A stretch of 64,000 nucleotides of DNA, from NCBI GenBank assembly GCA_023052935.1, contig CM041292.1, forward strand, positions 102,739,906 to 102,803,905, given 5' to 3'. This document shows, one piece after another, positions 53,029-64,000 of this stretch (position 1 is its first letter; every line of letters begins with the position of its first letter). This DNA is from Piezodorus guildinii (taxonomy: Eukaryota; Arthropoda; Insecta; Hemiptera; Pentatomidae). The notes beneath the pieces are model-generated. The model searched no databases. It was given only the letters and a program-made list of their open reading frames with translations, and was not told the DNA's origin. The translations under genes and the position numbers were made by a program.

Positions 53029-53103
53029 ATATAGGTTTCAGTACTGTCTTGTATATTAGTAATTTGTTGTCAACTGTAAGATGAGATTTTCTGTTTAGTA
53101 GTC
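53029..53103. repeat. 75-bp segment duplicated on both sides of LINE-X, right
   Basis: Partner of 48256-48330 (70 of 75). Its bases at the differing positions agree with LINE-A copy 1. Confidence 0.75.
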
Positions 53104-55387
53104 TGTATAACTGGCCGAATCTGCGGTTGAGTTCTTTTCTTTTTAGTCTTGTATGTGGGTTCCACGTCAGTCTTTTGTCTAGTAAAAAGCCGAGATACCG
53201 GACTGTGTCTGAGGAAGGAAGCGGTATGAAATTGAAATTAACCGTTGGACAGGATTTGCGTCGAAGGGTGAATGTGACGTGAGTGCATTTGCTTTCGTTC
53301 ACCTTAATGCGCCAAGCATTGCACCAGTCTTCGACAAGGGAAAGGTGCTTTTGGAGATTTAGCGATGCTGCTTCAGGATCGGAATTGGATGACAAAATGG
53401 CGGTATCATCAGCAAATGTTGCCAGAAAGGTATCGGGATCGGTAGGGATATCGGCGGTGTAGAGGATGTAGAGGACGGGTCCTAAGACGCTGCCTTGAGG
53501 AACACCGGCCTCAACAGTATAATATTTGGAAAATTCGGAACCACTGCAAACTCGGAAGGAGCGGTTTGATAAATAGAATCGGAGGATTAGGTATAAGGAT
53601 TGAGGTAAATGGGTTTTGAGCCACACCCGGTCAAAAGCATGAGCTATGTCCAGAAAGGCACCCGAACAATACTCCTTGCACTCAAGGGCGGAGGAAATGT
53701 GGTCTACAACTCGGAGTCCTTGGTGAACCGTGGAATGTTGAGGACGAAATCCAAACTGATGTGAAGGAAAATTGTGAAATTTGGCTAGGATTCGTTTTAA
53801 TAGGAGTTTTTCGAAGATTTTGGAGAGGATCGGGAGCAGGCTAATAGGTCTGTAAGATGAAGTGCTGTGGGAAGTTTTGCCTGGTTTTAGGAAAAGGATG
53901 ATATTTGAATGTTTCCATATGAGAGGGAAATAGGTAGTGCGTAGGATACAGTTATAGAGATATGCAAGAAATGTAATGGCTTTGGGAGGAAGTTGTCTTA
54001 AGATCTGAGGAGTAAGGAAAGCGTATCCTGGGAATTTACAGAGAGGAAGCTTTTTAAGAAGATATTTAACCTCAGATGGATTAACTGCTTTAGGTGGTAA
54101 GGATAGTGGTATTGGTGACATAAGGAACTCTTCAACTGTTGCAGTATGGGTTGGATTGAGCTCAGGATGAGGAGTGAAAACTTTGGAAAGGTGCTGTGCG
54201 AATTCCTCGGCTTTATCCTTGTCGGAAGCAGTCCAGGAACTATCACAGCGCCGGAGAGGGTGGGAAATGGTGTGGGATTTTAGAATTCTCTTCGTGACAT
54301 TCCATAGGGTATTGTCACGAGTCGAGAGAGAGGAGAGGTAGGAATTGTAGGATTGGGAACGCAATATCGCCAACTCCCGCTTTAATTTTCTGCAAAGAAA
54401 GTTGTAAGAGCGGCGATCTTCTGGGTGGCGGGTGCGTTGCCATAATGATCTGCCTCGGCGTTTGGTGTTGATGAGGTCCTTCAGGTGTTGTGGTAAATGG
54501 CTTTTGTTAGGAATTCTTTGGGATTGTTTGGGAGAGGAGGCAGTCCAGGCAGCTTGTTGAATTGTGGTTGTAAAGGAATATACGGCATCATCAAGGTCAG
54601 TTTGGGTTTTGAGAGGCACTCTGAGGTCAATATCATTGGTAAGGATTTCGCGGAAGAGGTTCCAGTTGACAGGGCCTCTAATGAATGACGGTGGGAAAGG
54701 TTTCGGTATAGAAGTTATGGATACATTTAGGATTAATGGACTATGATCAGAGGATAGTTCATCAAGGCGAGTTACGGAATAGTTCAGGGAGCCTAATCCG
54801 CAGTGGATGAAGAAGTCGAGGATGTCAGGATTACGGTTAGGATCTGTCGGCCAGTAGGTAGGAGAATCGGGAGGTAGGAGATGAAAGCATCGGGAGTTGA
54901 GTGCAGACTGCAACGTCCGTCCACGAGAATTGGTGGTTCTAGAACCCCACTGTTGATTCTTAGCGTTTAAGTCGGCACACAAAATGAAGTGATTTCCCAA
55001 GGAGTTGAGGAAGGATCCGAATTGGGCAGAGGAAATGGGATGTTTAGGAGGGCAGTATGCTGATGCGATGATAAGCGGAAAGGAAAAGGTTTTGATTACA
55101 ATGGAAGTTGCTTGTAGGTAATCGTGGGCGGGAAGTGGGTGTAAGTGATGAGAGAGGGATCGGCGGACAATGACAGCAGTACCGGCATGGGCTTTGCCGT
55201 CTGGATGGTCTGTCCGGTATGTTATGTATTCTGGTATTTTGAAGTACTGTTTAGTGGTCAGTCTAGTTTCAGTAATGAGTGCAACATCAACGTTTTTGTC
55301 TTGCAGTATGGCTGTAAGTTCGTCAGTGTGAGTTCTAACACCATTTGCGTTCCAAAGGAGAATGGATAAGGAATTAGGTGAGGTCAT
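53029..55387 (-). CDS. LINE-A copy 2 ORF2, endonuclease and reverse transcriptase part
   Basis: 786 codons open. It is colinear with copy 1 (9202-11886), differing by many substitutions. Endonuclease motifs are kept: E-T-R-L, D-L-N-A-K, S-S-D-H-S-P. The reverse transcriptase has F-A-D-D and V-P-Q-G-S-V-L-G-P. A 7-residue in-frame deletion removes the segment after A-F-D-R-V-W (copy 1 has H-T-G-L-L-F-K there), next to the palm, and another two residues are lost near K-R-I-L. The start ATG directly follows the ORF1 TAA in the same frame. The C-terminal 100 residues lie beyond LINE-X, so no complete protein can be made. Confidence 0.88.
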
Positions 55388-55510
55388 TTATGGTTTTTGT
55401 AAGGCAGGAATGAGATTTGATACAAGGTTCGTAAGGAGTGATATTTCAGTCGGTTTAACTACACAGATATATTTTTGGGTTCATTTTATCTAAATGTTTA
55501 CTAAATATAA

Positions 55511-55513
<3 letters not shown>

Positions 55514-55567
<54 letters not shown>
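55514..55567. repeat. (TA)n microsatellite
   Basis: About 27 uninterrupted TA units. Confidence 0.95.
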
Positions 55568-55573
<6 letters not shown>

Positions 55574-55597
55574 AAAACACTATCAAGCTGTTGATGC

Positions 55598-55640
55598 ATT
55601 TTTTTTATTTTCACTTACCTATATATTGTTAAATTTTATT
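55598..55640 (-). mobile_element. M1 repeat, 3' terminal fragment
   Basis: TATTTTCACTTACCTATATA on the plus strand is the inverted 3' end of M1. The match is short. Confidence 0.4.
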
Positions 55641-55919
55641 AATAATTATATAAGTACTGTAGAATATGATACTGACTAATTGGACTTTTTTCTATTACTA
55701 TATATTTAACTTATTAGTTTGTATTATCTGTGTAATTTTCATTGTTATCAAATTTAAAAATTATTTACACTATATTGATTCATAAATTGATGATAAGAAG
55801 GCATTAACGTTTAACATCCTTTCAGGTGTTGATGACCACCGCCTGAACAGTGGAACGCCTATAAACCAAACCAAACCAAATAAATAAAAATAATATTCCG
55901 ATAAAATATTGCAGTTCAT

Positions 55920-56105
55920 TTTAAAAAATCCTCTTCTATTCCTGACAATCCTCCGAGGCGTCTGAAAAGAAGATGACTTCGAGACCTTCTAGTTTATACC
56001 ACATAGTGGAGTTAAATAGTTTATATTACATCAGATAATATACTTGATATATTTACTAATACAGTTGTAAATTTCAATAAATGAATAAATAAAGAAAAAA
56101 AAATT
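55920..56105 (+). pseudogene. LINE-B, last codons and 3' UTR
   Basis: Reads S-I-P-D-N-P-P-R-R-L-K-R-R-x-L-R-D-L-L-like codons, then the family 3' UTR with AATAAATGAATAAATAAAG and an A-rich end. Confidence 0.75.
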
Positions 56106-56109
56106 TAAA

Positions 56110-57685
56110 TAAGTTTGTAGTAATAAGAAAAAACTGTGCAAGGGTGGGGTAGCATTTTCTGGAGGGAGGCCCAAATAGGTCGAAAATTGTTAAAGGGAGT
56201 CCATTTTAATCGAAAATATAATTTATTATTTTCCTAACACTGTTTATATGCATATAACTTGGAAAATTAAGTACGCCTTTGCAAGTAAAAACAGTCTCTA
56301 AATACCTGATTTCAGGTTTTATCTTAATATTTTTATAATGCCCATAGTGAAAGACTTCATGAAGTTTCAATTTTGCTAAAGGAAATGTAAGTTCCCCAGG
56401 CGCATCGGGTATACTATGCCACAAATACATTATCTCAACTGAATACAGACGTAGAAGCTTTTTTTTTTTTTAATATTTTATTTATAAGTTTGATAAGTAA
56501 AAACATTTCAAATAAATGACAAGTAGCCCGAATTTCGGGTAGTATTGATATATCTATAATACATCTTTATATATGGTTTATAAAATACCACACAAATCAA
56601 AAAAAGCCATTTGTATCATTCTTGACAAATATTTTCCAATGTTAATATGTTCATCGATAAAAGAATCTTTTGTTCACTACTTATTCAAAACTGCCCATTT
56701 TCGTGGTCTTGAGGTTGGAGGAAGGCTCAAATATAAGATCAATTGATGATGGGGGACAAAATATTTGAGCTGATTAATAAACAAAATATTTCCAGACATC
56801 CTCCGGGAATATTTGCTTTTCTTGTAAACATGTTAGATTAGCACTATTAATAATTTGTACTTTTTTAAGCATATGATTTGAAGACAGCTCACTCAAAACC
56901 ACTCCTTACTCCCAAGTTTTTGAGCCCCGTCAGCCAACAACAGGCTACACACAAAAATACACCTAAACAGTGATGATCATATGCTACATCTACCACCGGG
57001 AATCACAGTATTGTGTCTTACAACATTACGTAGCGCAGCCAAGACCTTGAAATGAGCCTTCAAGAAAACTATTACATGAATCAAATAAATAAAATTAACC
57101 TAATAGATTATACATCATTGGCGCTCATACTGTTTTCCTCATTGAACTTGAACTTATGTCATTAATAACCGAGCTCTAAGCTCTAGTGTTGAATTTCTGC
57201 TAATCTTTTCCTCTAAGGAAATGTGCTCGAAACGCCCCTCATTTGTGGGGAAGCTATTAAGTTGCGCTGTCACTGGCCCTATTATCTAACTGAGGTAATA
57301 GGCCTTCTCCGATTTCCAAGGTGAAGGAGGTCTAATTTGGGCCTCTGTTCTTATGTCACCATGATATAAAAACAAACTAAATAGTAATTATATAATAGTC
57401 GAACCTTATTTTTTTATTCAATAGTCCTCAAAACCATTAAGTATATTCTATTATATGATTTTAATTTTAATAAATCATTTAAAAAGTCGATAGTTTTGCT
57501 TGCGGTAATAATGATTGTCCAAATCATCTTAATATCACAGAAATAAATAAATAATCAAACAGTAATGGAATTTACTTACTACTTTGAAACATTAGCTAGG
57601 TTATTGATGATCAATTTTTAGTTATCCCACTTCTTAAATGAAACAAGACTCTTCTTACAAAAATAATTTCCTTTAATTACGTTTA
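56110..57685. other. No gene seen
   Basis: AT-rich. A less AT-rich patch at 56880-57060 and a stem (CCCCTCATTTGTGGGG at 57226-57241) were noted. No coding motif. Confidence 0.5.
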
Positions 57686-57689
57686 CTAA

Positions 57690-58265
57690 TATATAAAGTG
57701 AAAACGAAAACGAAGTGGAGGAAGTGAAAAGAAGGATTCTAGCAGGTAACCGAGCGTACTTTGCCCAGGGAACCTGGTAATGAGCAATCTGCTCTATCGT
57801 ACCACCAAGATTCACATGTACCAAACCCTTATAAGACCAGTGGTAACCTATGGTAGTGAAAGATATATTCTTAACAAGGCAACAGCTGAAAGGCTTGATA
57901 GATTTGAAAGGAAGGTGTTGCAAAGGATCTATGGAGGCGTGTGTGAGGGAGATGGGAGATGGCGCATGCGAAAAAATAGAGAAATTTATGAATTATTTAG
58001 TGTGCTGCGCTTATGAATAATGAATAGGTTAAGGTAGTATAGACATTTGAACAGGATGAGTGAGGACAGGCAGGTGAAGAAGACCTACCAAGGAACAATC
58101 TTAGCCACACGAAAAAAAGGGAGGCCAAGAGCGCGATGGAGGGACAAGGTACTGGAGGTTATGCGGCGCGCGGGCATCCGTATGGTGGAGGATAGAGGAC
58201 TGTGGCAGACTATGTTGAGGCAGGTCAAGGACCCCTTCGGTCTGTAGTGCCAGAAGAAGAAGAAG
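57690..58265 (+). pseudogene. RTE-type LINE 3' end with a (GAA)n tail
   Basis: Begins with E-V-K-R-R-I-L-A-G-N-R-A-Y-F-A (57717-57764), the usual RTE motif before the thumb. A stop and frameshift follow. Then I-H-M-Y-Q-T-L-I-R-P-V-V-T-Y-G-S-E and F-E-R-K-V-L-Q-R-I-Y-G-G-V-C-E (to 57960). After another shift come G-R-P-R-A-R-W and the C terminus at 58245. A GAAGAAGAAGAA tail lies at 58252-58266. Confidence 0.85.
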
Positions 58266-58449
58266 AATATAAAAAGTAATTAGACAAGTTTTTCCTTTAG
58301 TCTTGTCTTAATTATTTGGCGCCCCAACTCGAAGTAGAAGTCTGGCCTCTATGGTCTTTATGGTCATTGCTAGTTGCCTTCCAGTTCCTCACACCTAATA
58401 TAAACATGCCTTAATTCACATTCCGTTAAAGCTGAAGTTTTCTTTCATC

Positions 58450-58770
58450 TGATCACATTTTTCTTCAACAGGTCATCCTGAACCTCCATATCCTGTAACG
58501 TGCTTGGCCACCTCAATTTGTTAAGCCTCATGGACCACGCCTTGTTCCTTAGATAAATATTTTAGCTCTTGGTTCGTTAGTTTTCTCAATAACTTTGCCG
58601 CGACAAAGGTTTTACGCAGTCTTCCTTTCAATTCTTACTATCTTAAACTTAAAAAAATGAAGTTCTGTATACCAGATTAAGAATATGTCGCTTCCAAACC
58701 GTGGAGGAGAATAGGCCTTATAATTGTTTTATATCCGATGACTTCCTGCCCCTCAGTATCTCTTAATAAA
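58450..58770 (-). pseudogene. LINE relic, RTE-like
   Basis: The minus strand at 58770-58690 reads G-Y-K-T-I-I-R-P-I-L-L-H-G-L-E-A, the thumb motif of RTE-like LINEs, then stops. Further weak similarity (R-W-x-x-x-H-V) extends to about 58450. Strongly decayed. Confidence 0.45.
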
Positions 58771-58787
58771 ATCACACTTCTACTCCT

Positions 58788-59335
58788 GTAGAACAAATCC
58801 GATACCTAGGCTTCCATCTTGACAAGCGCCTTACTCGGAATCCTTACACAAGACTGAAACGACAAGAAACTGCTCGAAGATACCGATTACTACAAAACAT
58901 TCTAGATAAACGTTCAAAGCTTTCAGTATATTACAAAAGACTCATATAAATTACTATTATCAGACCTATTTGGACCTATAGAATCGAGCTTTGGGGCTAT
59001 ACTAAACCATCTAATTCCTCCGTTATCTAATCCTTACAATCCGAAATTCTCAGAATGCCACTTATTTTATTAGAAATCAACTCCTCCATAATGACTTAAA
59101 CTTCTCATTTGTTGTATATACAGCCCGTGATAGATACACTTCTTTTCATTCTCATCTTCCTGCCCACACAAGCCCACTTATCCGTAATATTTCTTCCTTA
59201 GATATTCCAAATAACTCCGAGGTGATTGAAAAGAAGAAGGCCTCGCGTCTTACATTTTCACGACTTTTCTCCACTCTGCATATTTACTCATTGTGTTTTA
59301 TAATGCACTTGTAAATTACAATAAATAAATAAACA
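58788..59335 (+). pseudogene. LINE-B, 5'-truncated 3' fragment
   Basis: Starts at P-V-E-Q-I-R-Y-L-G-F-H-L-D-K-R-L-T and follows the C-terminal domain with several stops and shifts, through the family's final codons to a 3' UTR with AATAAATAAATAAAC. An old copy compared with 24219-25520. Confidence 0.8.
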
Positions 59336-59339
59336 ATAA

Positions 59340-61120
59340 TTGTTTTGTACTAATGCTTCTTCTAAAATAAGGGCTAAGACCACAATAATATCTTTTGGCA
59401 CAAACCATTTATCGATTAACATCGAAGGCAAGAACATTGTACTTGGCTATGTGTCCCAATATATAGTTAAAATATCTAAATAATCTGTGAGTAACTTTCT
59501 TTGGGAGCCTTAGAACATCTACCTTTACTATTTATAGGGCCCAAATGGGTTCATTTTAAGGTCCACATTTCTTATTGTCTCAGGTATTTATATCACTGGC
59601 TTCAGGTAGCACAAATACATGCTAGTATTGCTTGTATTAAAAATTCCCTTAAAAAAATATAACTAAATTTGACACTCTATCGTAAGCAGAGATGAAAATG
59701 AGCTTTTTCAAATTGTCCGCTTATGCAGACATCAGAGATTTTCGAACAGAAACTTAAAATTCAACCTTCGAATTCATAGAGGAGAGTAAAAAAACAGCAA
59801 TAAGTTCAATATTTAAAAAAAAAATTATAATAATGAGAATCAAAATGAGAGTTGGAAATATAATAGATATAAAGTTCTTGAAGATAAAGAATAAAGTCCC
59901 ATTGGAACAAGTGAGTGATTTCAAGTAGGTAACTAGGTCCCAAATAAAAAAAAAAATGTTGGTTTGACGGAATATAAAGGAGAGAACATCATCGGAACAA
60001 TCAAGAGAGATAAAAATAGTAAAGAGACAAAAAAAAAAAAAACTGTCTATAAAAACAGTCATTATCCTTCTAATGGCATGCCCAAGCAATTCATGGTTCA
60101 TTACAACTCAATATAAATGGAAAATACAAGGCAGAGATATAAAATTCGAAATAGAATTAAAGGTAAACAAGGATTTGCCGCTAAAGAATGTGTGGAATAT
60201 CTACTTAAGAATAAGTACAGATCTACTTAAATTTTATGATTAATAGCAACAAAATTCTCTCCTATATAAATGTGAATATTAATATATTTTTTACTATATT
60301 TACATATTGAAAAAAAAATGGTAATTTATCTTATTAAAGGTTAAAGGTTTGTTGTAACTAATAAAGCTAATTCTTAATCTGAACCACCCGCATACATCCA
60401 CTAAACAAGACAAAGAATGCAGATCCTAATGTATTGCACGAAATAGAAAATAAAATGGTCTCTATGAACTCATCGAAATGCTCATGAATCGGAATGAAAG
60501 ATCCAAATATTACAGGGTTGTTATGATGTTTCATTCTGAGTGGAGACCTTGAATAAACCAAAAATAAACTCATTGGAGTTAATCTACTATTTAATCTTGT
60601 AAAGTGCGTTCGAGAATGTTTCACATTTTTTAACTTTGCAATGTCAGGCGCTTGATGTATACAATGCCGCACAACAGTGAGATTACCTCAGATCAGTTAG
60701 CTAAAGAGTATTGTGCTGTGGATATGCTTACTAGGTTCATCTTAAAATAATGCAAACGATGTATTGATTACATACCCTTAAGTTCACCTAGACTTTTGGT
60801 TTTGAGATGTATGCAGATGAGGTTTTCATGTTTCGTTGTAGAACATTGTATTAGGAGCACCAAACTCTTATAAATTAAGTAGTTTAAAACCATTTTTTTA
60901 AATATTTGGTTGTGCGTTAAGCTGTAAATTATAATCCATACCCAATACGAAATAATTGTACTGATTAAAAAGAAACAGATAGATTTATATTCAAGTAGTT
61001 GTCACGAATATGCAATGGAATAAAATTAGAATAATATCATTTTAATGATTTTGAAAATTATAGTATATTTCTAAAATGTCGACAATATTACTTGATAATG
61101 TTTTTATAAAAGTTAGTTAA
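59340..61120. other. No gene seen
   Basis: AT-rich; frames of 101 and 115 codons on the minus strand (60367-60672, 59754-60101) have no recognised motif, and the second is largely hydrophobic low-complexity. Confidence 0.5.
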
Positions 61121-61124
61121 AAAA

Positions 61125-61950
61125 AAATCGATTAAAGAATTTTAAATACAGTTAATGATTAAATTATTGAAACTATTAAAGAATTAATTAAATTAAATTT
61201 CTTTAGAAACATGTGTTTTATTAAAAAATCAATTATCTTATCATCTAAAATAATCAGTTAGTTTTATCGGCTTTTTATCACTCTTTATTAACTTTTACAA
61301 GCTTGTGTATTCATATTATTTTTTTCTAAAATCTTTAGCTTTCCAACGGTATATTACACATGTATATTATTTTGTTCTTATGTTCAAAAACTAAAAATTG
61401 CATTAAAGAAATTATTTCAGTTTTTTCCTTTATTTGGGTATCGAATTCATTCAATTTATATATTTACCTGTTTTTTTATCAGTGGTAACAAGATAATATG
61501 GTTATTTTTATAGAATCTACAAAATTAAAGGTGCATTAGGGGAAGAATATTTAAAATATCGGCATTTAAATTTTACATCAATATAGCGAGTTTAGTCAAA
61601 ATCGTCGGAACCGTTTTTGAGAAAATCATAAAAAGGTACAATATGCGTGGTATAAAGTGGCTCTTCAGATTAGCCGATTTTGATGAAAAAGTGTTTGTAA
61701 TATCTCGGGCGTATAATTGCCTTAAATATGAAATTTCAGTTTCATAGGACTTTTCGTTCCCGCCCGGGAGTTACCCCCCCCCCCCACACACACACACACA
61801 CACATATACATCACACACAGAACTTTTTGCGGGACTTGTTAATTTGGACTCAGGGGACCCTAAAACGTGTATATCCGTTGAAAACTGGAATTCGAAAATT
61901 TTCAATATCGCAATACTTTTCCTTAATATATATAGTAAGTGAAAGTAAAA
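61125..61950 (+). mobile_element. M1 repeat, 5'-shortened copy
   Basis: Colinear with 4300-5170 from the AAAGAATTTTAAATACAGTTAA-like block on. Ends with the palindrome CTTAATATATATAGTAAG then TGAAAGTAAAA. A C11 run and CA units occupy 61776-61803, the conserved variable site. Confidence 0.75.
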
Positions 61951-64000
61951 AGTACCTAAATGATAACACACCACCAAATAATCTGGTAACAGAAAGGCAG
62001 CCCAAAGAACTCAAACACATTGGTATTCGAAAGTAGGTGTGTCAATGGTAATTAAAGCATCCTACACCAGATCTATTGTTGTTGATCTTTCCTTATGAAT
62101 AATCATTATTCAAGCAGGGAGTAACCAATCAAGTATTGTGTTTCCATCATACAGTCTCTAGATTTTATAGTTTGATCATTAGGGCTCAATAGTTTTCTTT
62201 TGGTAAAACAGGATTTCTACTCTATAAATATTGAATTGAACAAGAATATAAACAATATTAGACCTATAATAAATAACTAAATCGCTTAAGATATATAAAA
62301 GTTTGGAAGAAAGAAATTAAGTTTCCTCGAAAGTCAAAATGGTTTAAACATATTTTGACATAAACACATTGAGACAAATTGTACTAAAAAAAATGAATAA
62401 AAAAAAAAAAGAACTAACTATAAGATAATCTGCCGTGAAACACCGAATTTTTAAGTAAATGATCAGGAATAAGTTCACGAATAACATCAATAAAGGAATC
62501 TTGTGTAGAAAAATAAGATGTCTGATTGAAGATAAAAGTTTAGATTTAAAAGATGGTAAGGCGCTTCTGGGTTTTGGCGTCTATGAAATAACTTAGCCGG
62601 ATTTTTATCATATCCATAAAATTAACCACACTAACCTGAATGTTTTTTGTCTTCAAATTTTAAATTGTTCCTCTATAGTTAATAGTTATATGATCATCAG
62701 GAAATGGGTAAGGAACACGATAACAAAATCATGGGAATAAGGACGAATATCAAGACACCTTCCTTTACTAGATTCATTTATATTTGTTTGTGAAGAAAGA
62801 TTTTATAGGGATGTCGGCCGTGGCTCTGCTCTCATAATCATGTTTGTATATCCGTGTAAGTAATTATAAAATCAACATAAGTTGGTGTGTAAATATGAAC
62901 TATTAGCTTCAAAAAACTTAGGTATGTGTATCTTACAACAAAACTCTGCTTAAATAAATCATCACAACAAAAACTGACCTAAATCATCCTACTCTTCAAT
63001 ATTAAATTTAACTTAAACTTATTCAGTTTTATAAGATACTTTAATATTTTAATGGACGTTCAGAATAGGTAAACAATTGATCCTTCCAATATTTTCTAAA
63101 ACAATTAGGTGAATAAAATAGGTCCACTTTTCCATGTCGACTTTAAATGCAGTGCTATTGTAGAATAGATACATGGCGCATTTATTTATAATGCACGGGG
63201 CACATGGCCCAATAGAATAAGAAAAATTATATGTATTCATAAAAATATATAATTAGCATATATGGTACGTAATTTGTTTGTCGGTTTATTGCTAAATAAT
63301 CATACATTATTTTTCAGTCAAAATAGCTTCATAATTATCCTAAAATACAGTTTTACTGAAGGCCATGTTGTAAAATCATGACCCACTTTTCTTAGAGCCT
63401 CTTATTGTAATATAGGAGTGAGCTGTTCCATAACTTAATGACCAAAATGATGGATTGGGAAGCAATGATATCTTTCTATATAAAATATTAATAAGAAAAA
63501 GTAATAGCATTCCTAAATTTCATTTGTGAATTATCATGTATGAACCGTATCATTCCTTTGTATTATTTTCTTCGACCAAAGATCAAGAAGTAATAAACCT
63601 GAGATAGCAACTCTAACCAGGAATCGTATACAGTGCATAAGGAAAACTTTACATAGTATGGCCCCTTGAACTTGACATGGTAAATATGCCTACCAAACAA
63701 ACAATTTAGCTAAATATCTAAACAGTTTGAGGAAACAAGGAGGAATAAACTTTCAAGGATTACGAGAAACTCCATATTAGTTCATCGACCTATTTAGTTA
63801 TACTGACAATCTAGACATTTATAACGAACGACTTCTTAGTAATATAATGATCGAAGGAATAGCTTACTATTTCCACATGTTATCCAGCTTTTATTGCGAC
63901 AAATAAGTCGTTTAAAAAGATATAATGTTTGGAGAATTAATGCAGCTGAAATTGTTATCCATCCATGTCATTCTACCTTTAATTATGTAAGGTCAATCTC
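61951..64000. other. No gene seen
   Basis: AT-rich sequence with no motif, no repeat end and no frame above 65 codons that looks coding. Confidence 0.55.

Larger units (their letters stand above)
53029..55444 (-). mobile_element. LINE-A copy 2, 5' half
   Basis: Contains the last codons of ORF1 (55388-55444, truncated) and ORF2 up to residue 786. It stops at LINE-X, beyond which the 3' half continues at 48330. The outer flanks of the combined element (47475 and 55445) show no matching target duplication. Confidence 0.88.

Noticed and set aside
57220..57245. CTCGAAACGCCCC with a stem as another hammerhead
   Set aside because: There is no CTGATGA-like core at the required position; only the GAAAC part and an unrelated stem are present.
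1..64000. CRISPR arrays, bacterial operons, rRNA genes
   Set aside because: No regularly spaced short repeats with unique spacers, no ribosome-binding-site-led gene clusters and no rRNA-like sequence were seen. The content is eukaryotic.

Overview
The window is AT-rich eukaryotic DNA, almost certainly from an animal. It contains no operons, no dense coding and no recognisable intact host gene. It holds long non-coding stretches, TA and CA microsatellites, tRNA-derived SINEs, LINEs of several clades, one Ty3/gypsy LTR element and many copies of a non-autonomous repeat. The Jockey-type LINEs suggest an arthropod. A crustacean or other AT-rich, repeat-loaded arthropod would fit, but the sequence alone does not settle the species.

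Layout. 0-6 kb: copies of a repeat family called M1 here, whose ends carry inverted AGGTAAGTGAAAGT. 5.9-14.4 kb: a three-level nest. An M1 copy is split by a minus-strand Ty3/gypsy element with 277-bp LTRs, and that element's pol gene is split by a minus-strand Jockey-type LINE (LINE-A copy 1) with an intact ORF2 and a 42-bp target-site duplication. 15-24 kb: LINE 3' fragments, M1 copies and a SINE. 24.2-25.5 kb: a 5'-truncated LINE (LINE-B) inside an M1 copy, with a perfect 11-bp duplication. 27-33 kb: a small MITE, LINE-B, an RTE-like tail and a decayed LINE-A. 37.5-39.4 kb: Penelope/retrozyme-like units with hammerhead-ribozyme-like cores, one a palindromic insertion with a 16-bp duplication. 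39.6-41.3 kb: the only blocks that look even slightly like host exons. 42-47 kb: SINE and LINE wreckage. 47.5-55.4 kb: two LINE-A halves flanking a near full-length LINE of another clade (LINE-X) with ORF1 and ORF2. 55-64 kb: LINE and M1 fragments and otherwise featureless DNA.

How the parts work. The gypsy element appears to make Gag-Pol by -1 frameshifting at A AAA AAC directly before the gag stop. The base next to its 5' LTR starts a segment complementary to the LTR itself, so Tf1-like self-priming is possible. LINE-A couples ORF1 and ORF2 by an in-frame TAA-ATG junction in both copies where the junction survives. The nest gives a relative order of events: M1, then gypsy, then LINE-A. All functional statements are inferences from sequence motifs.
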